A stretch of DNA of 64,000 bases. Source: Torulaspora globosa. Its lineage: Eukaryota > Ascomycota > Saccharomycetes > Saccharomycetales > Saccharomycetaceae. Position 1 is the first letter of the stretch. The number at the start of each line of letters is the position of its first letter. Location: NCBI RefSeq assembly GCF_014133895.1, contig NC_050730.1, positions 558,001 to 622,000 of the forward strand, read 5' to 3'. The position numbers were made by a program, and so were the translations under genes. Under the pieces are notes generated by a model. It had not been told where the DNA came from and did not search any database. It saw only the letters and a list, made by a program, of their open reading frames with translations. Shown here piece after piece: positions 21,766 through 31,444 of this stretch.

Positions 21766-21942
21766 GTCAGTGAAAAGGACGGTTCGCAAGCTTCCAATGA
21801 AGGTGACTTATGTAGTTTCCTTTCTTCGAGCTCAGGCTAGCTTGTTATTTAGCCGAGAATGGCTAGCTCACATATATTATACATCTTACGAAAACCCAAA
21901 ACTAAACAGAGCGCAGAAGTGAGACGTGAAATCATTAAGATC

Positions 21943-23184
21943 CTAAATCCGCTCAACCTTGTCCAAAACAATACGATCACGTATTTTGTAAATCTTCTCA
22001 AAATGTTTATCCTCGTCCTGCTCGAGCTCTGGCGCATCATCCATTACCACTTCAGTCGATTCTGAGTACTTTGCTGAGTCGATTTCATCTTCCTGAGTGC
22101 TGGAAGCATCCAAAGCACCGTTGTTACTATTTTTCTTCGCAGTCACAGGCTCATTTGGGAACGCCAGCTCTGTGCCCACCAACTTCTTCCATTTACCCTC
22201 ATAAAGTTGATCGCCAACTCTGAATAGAGGCGCCTCAGTCTCCAATCCAGAGTATTGCAAAGTGGCTGTTCTATCAATCTCCGACTTCTCTCTATAATTA
22301 CTGCTTGGAATATCGACACTCACATACACCGTTTCCATTTGACGTTCTTCGAATGGCGCTTCGATGTTACCGCTGCCCGCTGCCGCCTCCAGTCTCATCT
22401 TCATGTCGGCATCTGAGCCAGCCTCCTGCGCATTTCTGTAATCCCAGTTCATCTCTTCGCCCTTGCTCAAGAATTCAACGTTCCCATTCATAGTCATTCT
22501 CCATTTCCTGCGCTCAAAGGGCACATCTTCTGCTTCAGCCTGATAGGTACTCTCGACGTCGAGTTCGTACTTGTCTAGTGAACAACTTCCGCTTCTAATA
22601 ATTGTGCCATCCTCATCCAATGGCTCCCTCCAGTTAGCAAATCCTAGTAAATTCATCCCCAATGCAGCCTTCGCTGCAGCGTGAGTCACCAAAAGAATCG
22701 TCTCGACATTCGGATATTGTTTCTCTACCTGTGCGATGAAGAGCGGCCAAAACTTACCACACCTCAGAAACAGATCTTGCTCAGTCTCACCTTTGCTACT
22801 GGGTATAATCTGCGATTCCCAATGCGGATCTATCTTACCGGGGAAGAAGTTCTGTAAGACGTCCAAAGGTGCGGCCACGGGAATTACAGGCCTATCGGGT
22901 CTGTACCATTCACCTATGCCTCGCTCAACCAGGATGGGCAACTCCAATATGTCTCCGATGGGTTCGCTTGTCTGCAGACAGCGATAGAACGGTGAAGAGA
23001 AAAGCAGTTCCGGTTGATTCTCTAGTGAGAGTATGTAGTGCGCCAGCTCCTTAGACTGGTGTAAGCCGTGCTCTGCCAAAGGCACGTCACTATCTATTCC
23101 GGTTGGTGGCAATGGATGCGGGCCCTGAGCTAGCCAGTTCGATCTATAACCATGTCTCGCTATATAAATGGTTTTGACCACCAT
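21943..23184 (-). CDS. TFC7: TFIIIC subunit tau55 (histidine phosphatase fold)
   Basis: Subunit of the RNA polymerase III initiation factor TFIIIC, which binds the A and B boxes of tRNA genes; tau55 pairs with tau95. 413 residues. The N-terminal ~240 form a histidine-phosphatase domain with [10 protein letters not shown] (RHG motif at 9-11), a conserved Arg in [12 protein letters not shown], and [13 protein letters not shown] holding the second His. The C-terminal part (250-413), with an acidic stretch, corresponds to the tau95-binding region. S. cerevisiae has TFC7 (YOR110W) and its duplicate YNL108C; only one gene is found here. Confidence 0.94.
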   Translation of the reverse strand: MVVKTIYIARHGYRSNWLAQGPHPLPPTGIDSDVPLAEHGLHQSKELAHYILSLENQPELLFSSPFYRCLQTSEPIGDILELPILVERGIGEWYRPDRPVIPVAAPLDVLQNFFPGKIDPHWESQIIPSSKGETEQDLFLRCGKFWPLFIAQVEKQYPNVETILLVTHAAAKAALGMNLLGFANWREPLDEDGTIIRSGSCSLDKYELDVESTYQAEAEDVPFERRKWRMTMNGNVEFLSKGEEMNWDYRNAQEAGSDADMKMRLEAAAGSGNIEAPFEERQMETVYVSVDIPSSNYREKSEIDRTATLQYSGLETEAPLFRVGDQLYEGKWKKLVGTELAFPNEPVTAKKNSNNGALDASSTQEDEIDSAKYSESTEVVMDDAPELEQDEDKHFEKIYKIRDRIVLDKVERI

Positions 23185-23349
23185 GTCTCAGCAGCTATCA
23201 GATCTTTGAAGTTGCCGATAGAAGATCTATTCGGTGCCAGTTTTTTCAATAGTGGATGGTTCTTGTCGAAGCTCTATGTAGATCAGTAAAAAACTTGAAG
23301 TAGGCAGCTTATAAGAAGCAGACTTTAGTTGCGAAAACTGGGAGATAAG

Positions 23350-23979
23350 ATGCCACCAGGTGTTAGCAAGAGGATCAAGACGCTGTCTGTTTCGAGACCT
23401 ATCATATATGGTAATACTGCTAAAAAGTTTGGTGAAGTGAGGCCGCCTAACGCTCCTGCTGAACACACACATCTGTGGACCATCTTTGTCAGAGGACCGC
23501 AGAACGAAGACATCTCGTACATTATTAAGAAAGTTGTTTTCAAGCTACACGACACATATCCCAATGCCACACGAACGATAGAGGCTCCGCCCTTCGAGTT
23601 GACGGAGACAGGATGGGGGGAGTTTGAGATAAATATCAAGATTCACTTTGTCGATGAAGCTAATGAAAAGATGGTGAGTTTCTATCATCATTTGAGACTT
23701 CATCCGTATTACAACATCAAGTGGGAGCCACAGAAGCCTAATGACGAGATTTCATCGATATTTTACGATGAATTGGTATTCAATGAGCCAAATGAAGAGT
23801 TCTTTAAGATTTTGATGAGCAGGCCAGGGAGCTTGTTGCCCTCCAATAAGACTGAAACTTGTGTCTTCTCGAAGCAACTTGAACAGGAAGAAATAGACCG
23901 GATAAATATGGGAATTGATAAGGTGGATGAGGAGATCAAAGAACTGAAGGAAAAAATTGCAAAGCAACTGGGGAACTAG
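23350..23979 (+). CDS. YAF9: YEATS-domain protein of NuA4 and SWR1
   Basis: Histone-acyl reader shared by the NuA4 acetyltransferase and the SWR1 H2A.Z-exchange complex. 209 residues from ATG at 23350 (MPPGVSKRIKTLSVS); upstream frame has only a TTG. The YEATS domain covers about 8-150, with HTHLWTIFVRGP, DISYIIKKVVFKLH, ETGWGEFEI and the conserved LHPYY. A charged coiled coil (IDKVDEEIKELKEKIAKQL) closes the protein. Slightly shorter than in S. cerevisiae. Convergent with INP53. Confidence 0.96.
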   Translation: MPPGVSKRIKTLSVSRPIIYGNTAKKFGEVRPPNAPAEHTHLWTIFVRGPQNEDISYIIKKVVFKLHDTYPNATRTIEAPPFELTETGWGEFEINIKIHFVDEANEKMVSFYHHLRLHPYYNIKWEPQKPNDEISSIFYDELVFNEPNEEFFKILMSRPGSLLPSNKTETCVFSKQLEQEEIDRINMGIDKVDEEIKELKEKIAKQLGN

Positions 23980-24115
23980 CATAAAAGATGGACCGTCGGT
24001 CTGTTGCGGATCATTGAGTCTCGTCGTGCGGGCTCGTTAGGAAGACGTATTTATGAATGTATGCTGAAAAGTTTGTACTATAGGTGATCAACAAAAGCGC
24101 TCAGCCAGACAAAGG

Positions 24116-27100
24116 CTATTTAGGGGTCAGAGGCTTCCATGAGTTCATGGTCAGACTCTCCAATTCTGGTTTCTTGAGCGGCTTGGCTGGAGCTATTTTC
24201 TTCTTTGGAGTTCCTGGCTCGAGGACCTCTGTGCTGGATGTATTCGCATTTGCAGGACCTGAGGTCTCCGTAAAAGGGGGAGAAGGCGACGCTGAAACTG
24301 GTGTTTCTATTCTGAAGTTCTTTCTCGGAGCGGGTACCTCGATATTTGGTATGCTTGGTGTTGATGATCGACTTGTGTTTTTAGGCGTCAGCACGGTCTC
24401 GTTAAATCCTGGTGGGAGTGGCTTCCTTGGTTGTGGGACAGGAGGAGGAGCTGAGTGCGAGTGACGTCTACTCAGAGATTGCATATTTTCCTTGTCGCCC
24501 GCCTTTTTAACTTCTTCCTCAGATTCTCCTACAGGTTTCGATGATGCTAAGGATCTTGGTGCTGGAGGTGGAGGGGGGCGTAGTCTAGGCTTGGCGCCCT
24601 CGGTAGACGAACTTGTGCCACTTCTTCTCATTGGTTGTAATGTTTCGGATGATAAGGATGATGACGATGAAACTGGTGACAGTATTCTTTCAGGTGCATC
24701 GGGGAAATCAAGTAGCGTCACGCTAGTTGGCGGATCCAATGAGCGACGTCTCTTGGCAGTCTTTTCCTTCTCCATTGCAATATCGATCAAAAGATTATCA
24801 CGCTTGTCTAGTTCTTCGGGATGAGCAGCCTTATAATCGTTATACAAACGCTTAGTCAAATCCAGTTTAACAGCTTCGTTTGTGTAAGTAACCTTTGCCC
24901 GATACGCAGCGTAAACAGGCTTATGATCACTAATGAGGAGAGGTGCATCAGCATACGCCAAGGGATGCAAGTTATCACCCTTATAGATAATTCTATCCGT
25001 CCAAGAAGGTGTTCTGGCCTTCTCAGAGCTATCATAATTGTCCGTTCCATGATCAAACTTGTAAGTTGGGCGAAATTTTAAGGTCGGCTCCCTGAAATCT
25101 TGGAAGATAACACCAGAGTTGATCTCCCGGGTTAATTGGTCATAGCGTAGAAGTCGGTCTATGTAGCCCTCCTCCCTGGAAGTTAGTTCCCTTCTCACGT
25201 CTTCATTTGAAAGAGAAATTCTATAATTGAGATCCCCCAACCAAAAGATAGAATCATGATGAGGTATAGTCTTGGATCTCGTGAAGCTAATCCCCTTGAT
25301 GATGCTCTCGTAATCGTTTCGACGCTCGTCTATGTTGTTGATTCCTGCGGAGAGGTGAGCGTTCACAAAACAGAATGACGTGTCTCCATATTCAAATCTT
25401 ATAGCGACAGCACCTTTATTACCAGTAATTCCACCAAAACCAGTTTTCTTATTTGCACCTTCAACCTGCCTGACCAAATTAGCCTTATCCCCTTTGACAA
25501 ATAAAAGAATGATCAGTGAAGACATCTGTTCCACCCTCAAGAGCAAGTATTTTTCGTCAAACTGGTTCAAGCACTTGCTTACCATGTTTTCCCAGAAAGA
25601 GCCTTTGGAGTAGTCTGCATTCAAGATTGAGCCTGCAGTGAGTTCAATCACTTCTTGCAAACCCAAGACCACTATATCAGGTTTGAACTTATCGCCAATC
25701 GGAAATAACCACTTGGATAAGTCGGCATGCCGTGAAGTACCATTGACATTATAGGTACCGACCAAAAGATTGATCGACGATTGCGAAGTAAATCGATCTG
25801 ATAGTTCCAGAAGCCTCGATGTCACGAATTCATTTATTGGGTCATATAGCTGAACACACTGTTGATGCGGTAACCTACCTAACAAGGCATCAATATTCTG
25901 CTGCTTCCCTTTATCCATGAAGTTATTAATATACATCCTGCTAACCGATTTAGTAGCGTCTGATAAGGCTCCAGCAAAGGACATTTTGCCCTTCCTGGAG
26001 AAAGATGACTTCAATGCGTTTGTACCTGTATAAATTTGGGATATTTGGTCACCATGATCTGCCCAGAGAGTATTGTGTTTCAAAACGAAGTCATCTGAAT
26101 CCGTGTAAGACCCCGTATCTAGCAAATGGAAATCCTCCAGGAATGTTTTGAATACAGCAAGTGAAATGATCTGCTGCACCAAGTTGGTTCTGTCCAAACA
26201 ATCCAAGCAGTTGGTTCTGAAGATGCCCTGCTGCTCTGAAATGGTTTTCTTCTCCTTCACATCGTAGGAAAAGTACCCAGCGACCATCAAAGAATCTAAA
26301 ATCTTAGGTATCAATTTGCCGGCCGCTGAGAAACCTTCCTGGGCGGTCTCCCTGTGGAAGTCGAAATCCGTGAAAAAAACGTTGTGGTTCATTTTCAGTT
26401 TCTTGGACTTCGTGATATGAGCTCTGTATCTCTGTGAAAGTTCAGCCTCGGAAGCTTTCGTTGAAAGAAGATTTATGACATGGACTGGACCATATTGATC
26501 AATCAACTTAATGAAATGCTCATCAAAAATTGGTTGAGTAGCCTCCATAGATCTTGTTATCTGCACCTTTGGATTCAGAAGAGAAGTGTCCTGCTCCCAA
26601 AAAACCGGTATGCTGCCTCTTATCTGCGTGAAGGCATAGCAGTACTGAGAAGAATACATTATCAGCTCGGTTTCTACAAAGTTCGCCACATTTCCTTCAT
26701 CGTCGACTCCTCGAGCATTAAATCGCGTTCCTGCTCTTTTCCAGCTTTGTTTCGAAATCACTGTCATGGCGACTTTTAACTTCTTGATGTACGTGACAAA
26801 AGTTTCCGCAAAGCCGCGGATGACAGTAGTCAAGAATCCTTCTTCGTCCAAAATTTGCTTCAGGTTCGCATCAAGTCTATCTCTATAAGTAATAATCTCT
26901 TGCATGAGAAAGGAATTCCACATGTACTCCTCCTGGAAGTTATCTGCACTGAGAGAGTATTCGCTAAATCCGCGCTGCTGTAAATTTGAGGTCAAATCAA
27001 AATCAGAGCTATAGTAAAAAGAGCCATTCGATAATAACTTTCTAAGCTCGTAACACGGGTGTCTTGGTAACGCCTCCTGAAACTCTGGCGAGTCTTTGTG

Positions 27101-27484
27101 CATGCGTTCTGCGTCTGTCATAGCAGGGTATCCTGATGATTCTATTTCGACAAAATCCCAGCGTCCATCGTTGAGACAAAAGAAATCAACAGCAAAGATC
27201 TTGTTTGCAGTCTCTCCCGGTATAGGCTGGGCCACCTTCGACTTACCTGTGATCGTCCCTACAAAAATCAATCCTTCGATCTCAATAAGCCCAATGAAGC
27301 CGTGAATTTCATGGTTTGAAAGTCTCTTGAAGCCCTGGTTGTTCAGATCATTCTTTGGTACAAGCTCAATAGCACAACGGGGTCTATTAGACACATCCTC
27401 GCCGACTGATTTCAAGATTAACGCATAGGACTGCGAGACAATAGCAATCCTCCGTTGCGGCTTCTGAGATAACAATATAATCAT
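24116..27484 (-). CDS. INP53: Synaptojanin-like inositol polyphosphate phosphatase
   Basis: Dual phosphoinositide phosphatase of the plasma membrane, endosomes and trans-Golgi. 1122 residues from ATG at 27484, which gives the family start MIILLSQKPQRRIAIVS; the frame continues upstream only through a GTG. The SAC domain (about 1-500) has an intact catalytic CX5R, CLDCLDR at 426-432, so it is of the Inp52/Inp53 kind with active SAC. The 5-phosphatase domain (about 560-890) has FWLGDLNYRI, SWTDRIIY and ISDHKPVYAA. A Pro-rich tail (930-1122) offers SH3 and clathrin-adaptor contacts. Single counterpart of the duplicates INP52 and INP53. Confidence 0.95.
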   Translation of the reverse strand: MIILLSQKPQRRIAIVSQSYALILKSVGEDVSNRPRCAIELVPKNDLNNQGFKRLSNHEIHGFIGLIEIEGLIFVGTITGKSKVAQPIPGETANKIFAVDFFCLNDGRWDFVEIESSGYPAMTDAERMHKDSPEFQEALPRHPCYELRKLLSNGSFYYSSDFDLTSNLQQRGFSEYSLSADNFQEEYMWNSFLMQEIITYRDRLDANLKQILDEEGFLTTVIRGFAETFVTYIKKLKVAMTVISKQSWKRAGTRFNARGVDDEGNVANFVETELIMYSSQYCYAFTQIRGSIPVFWEQDTSLLNPKVQITRSMEATQPIFDEHFIKLIDQYGPVHVINLLSTKASEAELSQRYRAHITKSKKLKMNHNVFFTDFDFHRETAQEGFSAAGKLIPKILDSLMVAGYFSYDVKEKKTISEQQGIFRTNCLDCLDRTNLVQQIISLAVFKTFLEDFHLLDTGSYTDSDDFVLKHNTLWADHGDQISQIYTGTNALKSSFSRKGKMSFAGALSDATKSVSRMYINNFMDKGKQQNIDALLGRLPHQQCVQLYDPINEFVTSRLLELSDRFTSQSSINLLVGTYNVNGTSRHADLSKWLFPIGDKFKPDIVVLGLQEVIELTAGSILNADYSKGSFWENMVSKCLNQFDEKYLLLRVEQMSSLIILLFVKGDKANLVRQVEGANKKTGFGGITGNKGAVAIRFEYGDTSFCFVNAHLSAGINNIDERRNDYESIIKGISFTRSKTIPHHDSIFWLGDLNYRISLSNEDVRRELTSREEGYIDRLLRYDQLTREINSGVIFQDFREPTLKFRPTYKFDHGTDNYDSSEKARTPSWTDRIIYKGDNLHPLAYADAPLLISDHKPVYAAYRAKVTYTNEAVKLDLTKRLYNDYKAAHPEELDKRDNLLIDIAMEKEKTAKRRRSLDPPTSVTLLDFPDAPERILSPVSSSSSLSSETLQPMRRSGTSSSTEGAKPRLRPPPPPAPRSLASSKPVGESEEEVKKAGDKENMQSLSRRHSHSAPPPVPQPRKPLPPGFNETVLTPKNTSRSSTPSIPNIEVPAPRKNFRIETPVSASPSPPFTETSGPANANTSSTEVLEPGTPKKKIAPAKPLKKPELESLTMNSWKPLTPK

Positions 27485-27774
27485 GCGCCAATGATCCCGG
27501 TTAGAAAAGTTAGCAACTGAATTATTGAGAAGTTCCTTATGCTTTGATTTTACAAGGATCACTTTCCTGCAGAAACTTCAACTTTCACCAGTTTTCCTCA
27601 CCAGCGTCGTCGCTCCCTGCCTGTCGCTTCTATTGAAAAATCGAACTGACAGTCGAATTGAAGAAAGTTTTGAACACTAAACGAAGTCATAAACTCGGCT
27701 TAAATATTTGATCTTGATTGTAGATAAATATATATGTCTTTGATGCTGATATATGCTGCTTTTAGCGAGCGCTC

Positions 27775-29616
27775 TTATGCAGCTCCTGCCGCTTTGGCAC
27801 CCGAATTTGGCAAAGCAACTTCACCGGATTGGATGATGTTGTTCACGGTGGAGAAAATGGCCTTGATGGAAGCATCGCCGACGTCTTCAGAGACGCCAAC
27901 ACCCCATTGGTAAGCGACTTCGTTGTCAGTATCACGTCTGTAGGACAGCAAGACGTAGGATGCTGCTTGAGTGGAAGAGCCGGAGCCCAACGAGTGCTCG
28001 GTGTAGTTTGCGACACCGAGTTTGACGTTCAACAAGTTGGACAACGCGTCGACCAAAGAAGAGATTGGACCGTTACCTGAGCCTTGGATGTCGTAAACGT
28101 TACCACTGATGGAAACTTGACCAGTCAAGTTTCTGCGCTCAGCACCCTCCTTCTCGACGTTGTAGTCGATCAGGGCGATTTCGTTGTGAAGTTCGTTGTT
28201 GTAGTTGTAAGTCTCCTTGAAGAGCTTGGTGATTTCCTCAGACTTCAATTCCCTGCCGAGGGAGTCTGCCTCATTTTGAACAGCTGTAGAGAACTCGATT
28301 TGCAAGTTTCTTGGCAAGTCAAGACCAAGAGATCTCAAGATGATCCAAGCGGCACCACCCTTACCGGATTGCGAGTTGACTCTGATGACAGCTTCGTAAT
28401 CACGACCGATATCCTTTGGATCCAAAGGCAAGTATGGGATGGCCCAGGTTTGGTCACCTTGGGCACGTCTCTTTTCCTGCAGAGTGAAACCCTTCTTAAT
28501 GGCATCCTGGTGGGAGCCAGAGAACGCACAGACCACAAGATCTCCGCCGTAAGGAGCCCTTGCTGGCACTGGGATCTTGTTACAGCGTTCAACAATCTCG
28601 ATTAGAGAAGTCATATCGGAGAAATCTAAGTTTGGGGAGACACCTTGCGTGTACATGTTCAACGCCACAGTGACAAGATCAACGTTACCAGTACGTTCAC
28701 CATTGCCAAACAAGCAACCCTCAACACGGTCAGCGCCGGCTAGAACACCCAACTCAGAAGCGGCAACACCACAACCACGGTCGTTGTGGCAATGGGTCGA
28801 AATACAGACCTTCTCACGCTCACTGATGTGAGTCGAGAAGTATTCGATCTGGTCAGCATACACGTTTGGAGTAGTCATTTCCACGGTGGCGGGCAAGTTG
28901 AAGATGATAGGGTTTTCCTCAGTGGGCCCCCAGGCAGCCTTGACGGCCTCGCAAATCTCAAGGGCAAACTCCGTAGGAGTATCACTAAACGTCTCTGGAG
29001 AAAACTGGTAAGACCAACGGGTAGCCTGCTGGCTTGGATCGTCCTTCGTCAACTGCCTCACTAGCTTGGTAGCTTCCACTGCCTTCTTGATCGCCTCTTC
29101 CCGGGACATGTTAAACACAACGTCACGGAACAGATCGCTCGTTGCCAAATAAATGTGGATCGTGGCTCTCTTGGCACCGGTCAAAGATTCCACGGTCCTT
29201 CTGATTAGATGTTCACGGGATTGAACAAGACATTGGATGTTTACATCATCTGGTGCATTTTCAACCGCGTATCTAGTAAAATCAAAGTCTGTTTGCGACG
29301 CTGACGGAAAAGACACCTCAATCTCCTTAAATCCAATCTCTAACAACTTGTGAAAATATTCCTTCTTTTGTTCCACCGACATTGGATCCGGGAGAGCTTG
29401 ATTACCGTCTCTGAGATCTGTCGAAAGCCAACGAGGTGCCTTGGTAATTGTTCTATCTGGCCATTGTCTGTTGGAAATCTTTGGAGCTTGGAAAGTCTTG
29501 TATTTAGCGGAAGGATCCTTGAGCATATTCTTATACGCTAGCTTAACGCTAGGTATAGATTTCGATACCTTACCAGCATGTTCTGCTAAGGCAGCTAGAG
29601 TCTGACGGAAAAACAT
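27775..29616 (-). CDS. LEU4: 2-isopropylmalate synthase
   Basis: First committed step of leucine synthesis: acetyl-CoA plus 2-ketoisovalerate to 2-isopropylmalate, mainly in mitochondria. 613 residues from ATG at 29616. The N-terminus (MFFRQTLAALAEHAGKVSKS) is a plausible presequence. A second in-frame ATG at 29526 (MLKDPSAKYK, residue 31) would give a cytosolic form, as known for S. cerevisiae Leu4. HMGL-type motifs are intact: STDLRDGNQ, HCHNDRGCG and GNGERTGN; the C-terminal regulatory domain for leucine feedback includes GSGNGPISSLVDAL. A perfect Gcn4 site lies in the promoter. Single counterpart of LEU4 and LEU9. Confidence 0.97.
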   Translation of the reverse strand: MFFRQTLAALAEHAGKVSKSIPSVKLAYKNMLKDPSAKYKTFQAPKISNRQWPDRTITKAPRWLSTDLRDGNQALPDPMSVEQKKEYFHKLLEIGFKEIEVSFPSASQTDFDFTRYAVENAPDDVNIQCLVQSREHLIRRTVESLTGAKRATIHIYLATSDLFRDVVFNMSREEAIKKAVEATKLVRQLTKDDPSQQATRWSYQFSPETFSDTPTEFALEICEAVKAAWGPTEENPIIFNLPATVEMTTPNVYADQIEYFSTHISEREKVCISTHCHNDRGCGVAASELGVLAGADRVEGCLFGNGERTGNVDLVTVALNMYTQGVSPNLDFSDMTSLIEIVERCNKIPVPARAPYGGDLVVCAFSGSHQDAIKKGFTLQEKRRAQGDQTWAIPYLPLDPKDIGRDYEAVIRVNSQSGKGGAAWIILRSLGLDLPRNLQIEFSTAVQNEADSLGRELKSEEITKLFKETYNYNNELHNEIALIDYNVEKEGAERRNLTGQVSISGNVYDIQGSGNGPISSLVDALSNLLNVKLGVANYTEHSLGSGSSTQAASYVLLSYRRDTDNEVAYQWGVGVSEDVGDASIKAIFSTVNNIIQSGEVALPNSGAKAAGAA

Positions 29617-30028
29617 ACTTGGCTTCCTCAGAATTTTAATTCTACTTAGCAATCACCAAGGGAAAGTTCAATGGCAGATTAATTGGTTTATATACAACTT
29701 CGAGAAATATCGAATTAATAGTTACCTGTATTAAGTGTATGACTAAATGCTTAAAAGAAATTATTACAGAAAAATTTTTCGCCCTGGAGATTAACCAGCG
29801 TCAGTAAAGAAAAAAAAAATTGGCAGTCGCTGGCGTGAGTAGTGTCATAGTAATGAGTCATAATAATGACCGGACCTTGAACGCGGAGGAGATGGGGCTA
29901 GCGAGGACAGAAATGGTGGTACTATTACTATTCGCCGCCAGGTTCGCCAGGCTTTTTTTTTCCGTTCCGTAGATCCAAAAAAATTAGTTGTTAAATGCAA
30001 TTGATCGATGAGCCGCTTTTAGTCCATG
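29617..30028. other. LEU4 promoter and RGS2 3' region
   Basis: 412 bp. It contains A/T tracts (A-run near 29811-29818; T-run near 29955-29962), a perfect Gcn4 site at 29853-29861 and no further gene. No CCG-N4-CGG Leu3 site was found; only a half-site CCGG at 29870. Confidence 0.5.
29853..29861 (+). promoter_or_regulatory. Gcn4 binding site of LEU4
   Basis: ATGAGTCAT is the perfect palindromic Gcn4/bZIP site, 237 bp upstream of the LEU4 start. LEU4 is under general amino acid control in S. cerevisiae; the same control is inferred here. Confidence 0.7.
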
Positions 30029-30787
30029 TCAAGTTCTATATCTTCTGCTCCTCTTTTCAGAGGCGCACACGGGCAATGCACTGCCCGTCGATGAGGCCTT
30101 CTTTAGAGCTGGTCCCTGGCTCTTGCGCTTGAATTTTGCAACTAGTGCTTTACCCTTGCTTAGAAGTCCGAGAGGCCCTTTGTTCTGCGTAGTGACTGCA
30201 GAACCGGCTCTAGAGCTCGAGGTGCTAGTGCTCGAAGTGCTGACGGAAGCACCGTTCTTGGTAGCGTCGGAGGCGGTGAGCGACCGCTTAAGGGCCAATT
30301 GATCAGCTCGCTTTCGGTCGAGCGGGCTCTTCGGAAAGCAGTCCGTCTCGCCATCGACCGCCACCGCTGGCAGCCTAGAGTTTACGTGCCGCACAAACTG
30401 TCTGTACGCGTCGGACATCAAGTTCAGCGTATGCTGTCGAGCCTTGAGCACGATATCTCTACTGGGGATGATGCTGTCGACGTACCAGTCCATGTACGCC
30501 TTCCTGATGTCCTCGGGCAAGTTGCACTCCATCGGAGCGTTCACTTTAATGAAATTCTCGTATATCGCGGTGTTCCATCTAACAAAATCAAAAGTCGCTC
30601 CATCCACGTTGTTCAAATAGTAATTGCAGCTTTTCCAAAACTCGTAGTTCTCCTCACAATGCGACCTCACCAGGAACGCTACGAAATTCGTGATGTTAAA
30701 CGGCGAATCACTGTCCGCCGCAGCGTCATCCGCATCTGTCTGCGATAGCAGGTCCTCTAAGCTGGGTGCCTGTAAATGTCGTGCCAT
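30029..30787 (-). CDS. RGS2: Regulator of G-protein signalling Rgs2
   Basis: GTPase-activating protein that turns off the glucose-sensing G-alpha Gpa2 and so lowers cAMP signalling. 252 residues from ATG at 30787. The RGS domain covers about 1-145, with SLEDLLSQ, FVAFLVRSHCEENYEFWKS and the late helix LMSDAYRQFVRHVN. The C-terminal half is Ser/Thr- and Lys-rich. Shorter than the S. cerevisiae protein, mainly in this tail. The effector of the same cAMP pathway, RAS, lies 14 kb away in the window. Confidence 0.92.
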   Translation of the reverse strand: MARHLQAPSLEDLLSQTDADDAAADSDSPFNITNFVAFLVRSHCEENYEFWKSCNYYLNNVDGATFDFVRWNTAIYENFIKVNAPMECNLPEDIRKAYMDWYVDSIIPSRDIVLKARQHTLNLMSDAYRQFVRHVNSRLPAVAVDGETDCFPKSPLDRKRADQLALKRSLTASDATKNGASVSTSSTSTSSSRAGSAVTTQNKGPLGLLSKGKALVAKFKRKSQGPALKKASSTGSALPVCASEKRSRRYRT

Positions 30788-31444
30788 CGCCTCACGCACT
30801 TAACCACCGATGCGGTTCCAAAACCTACTGCGACTATACGATGCAGTTGATTCCCTAAAGGTCCGATCAACGTACAAACTCACCGAACGGCGCAAGCAAG
30901 AAACAACGAAAAACTTCCTCTATCACTTCCACTTCCACGTCCTCTTCTGCTATCAGCGACCGTGGGGCAGACAAACTTAAACAAAGCCAAGTTTGCAACT
31001 ACCGAGTGCTTCCTTCCTTTCCTTTTCCGTTTCCTATACCTGCTTCGCACTCTCCCACGCCGACACCGCGTTTCTATGAAGGACGACTAAGGGATAGATC
31101 CCTTCTGTAGCTGGCCGCACTGATCAACGGCCCTCTCTCGAACACTATTAATCATCGCCAGTGGAAAGTAACCTCTAGCAAGCAATAACCACTTCTTGAT
31201 ATGCCTTGGATTAGACATTTCGCTTGTTTCTTATTCGGTTCGCGGAAAAAGAAAATTATGAAAAGACGGGTAACTCCCGCACGCTAAATTCGCTGGAAGG
31301 AGCCACAGTATTGAAAAATTAGGCCATGATGAGATGGATATTAACGGTTTTGATGGTAGAAGAGGCAGTAATAGGTTGAGATTTGTTGGTATTGCCTGCG
31401 GATTGTGATCGGGAGACGATTGTCGTGGCACAGCCCAGTCAAGG
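30788..31444. other. Divergent promoter of RGS2 and MET4
   Basis: 657 bp with no supported gene. It holds long pyrimidine tracts (31000-31045), a Reb1 site (31267-31274), a CCACAG at 31303-31308 that matches the core of the Met31/Met32 site on the other strand, and two overlapping short upstream reading frames ahead of MET4 (31326-31379 and 31334-31408). Confidence 0.5.
31267..31274 (+). promoter_or_regulatory. Reb1 site upstream of MET4
   Basis: CGGGTAAC, 171 bp upstream of the MET4 ATG, matches the Reb1 core. It lies in the gap between divergent RGS2 and MET4. Confidence 0.45.

Noticed and set aside
29870..29885. Leu3 site in the LEU4 promoter
   Set aside because: Only one half-site (CCGG) is present; the second CGG at four-base spacing is missing.
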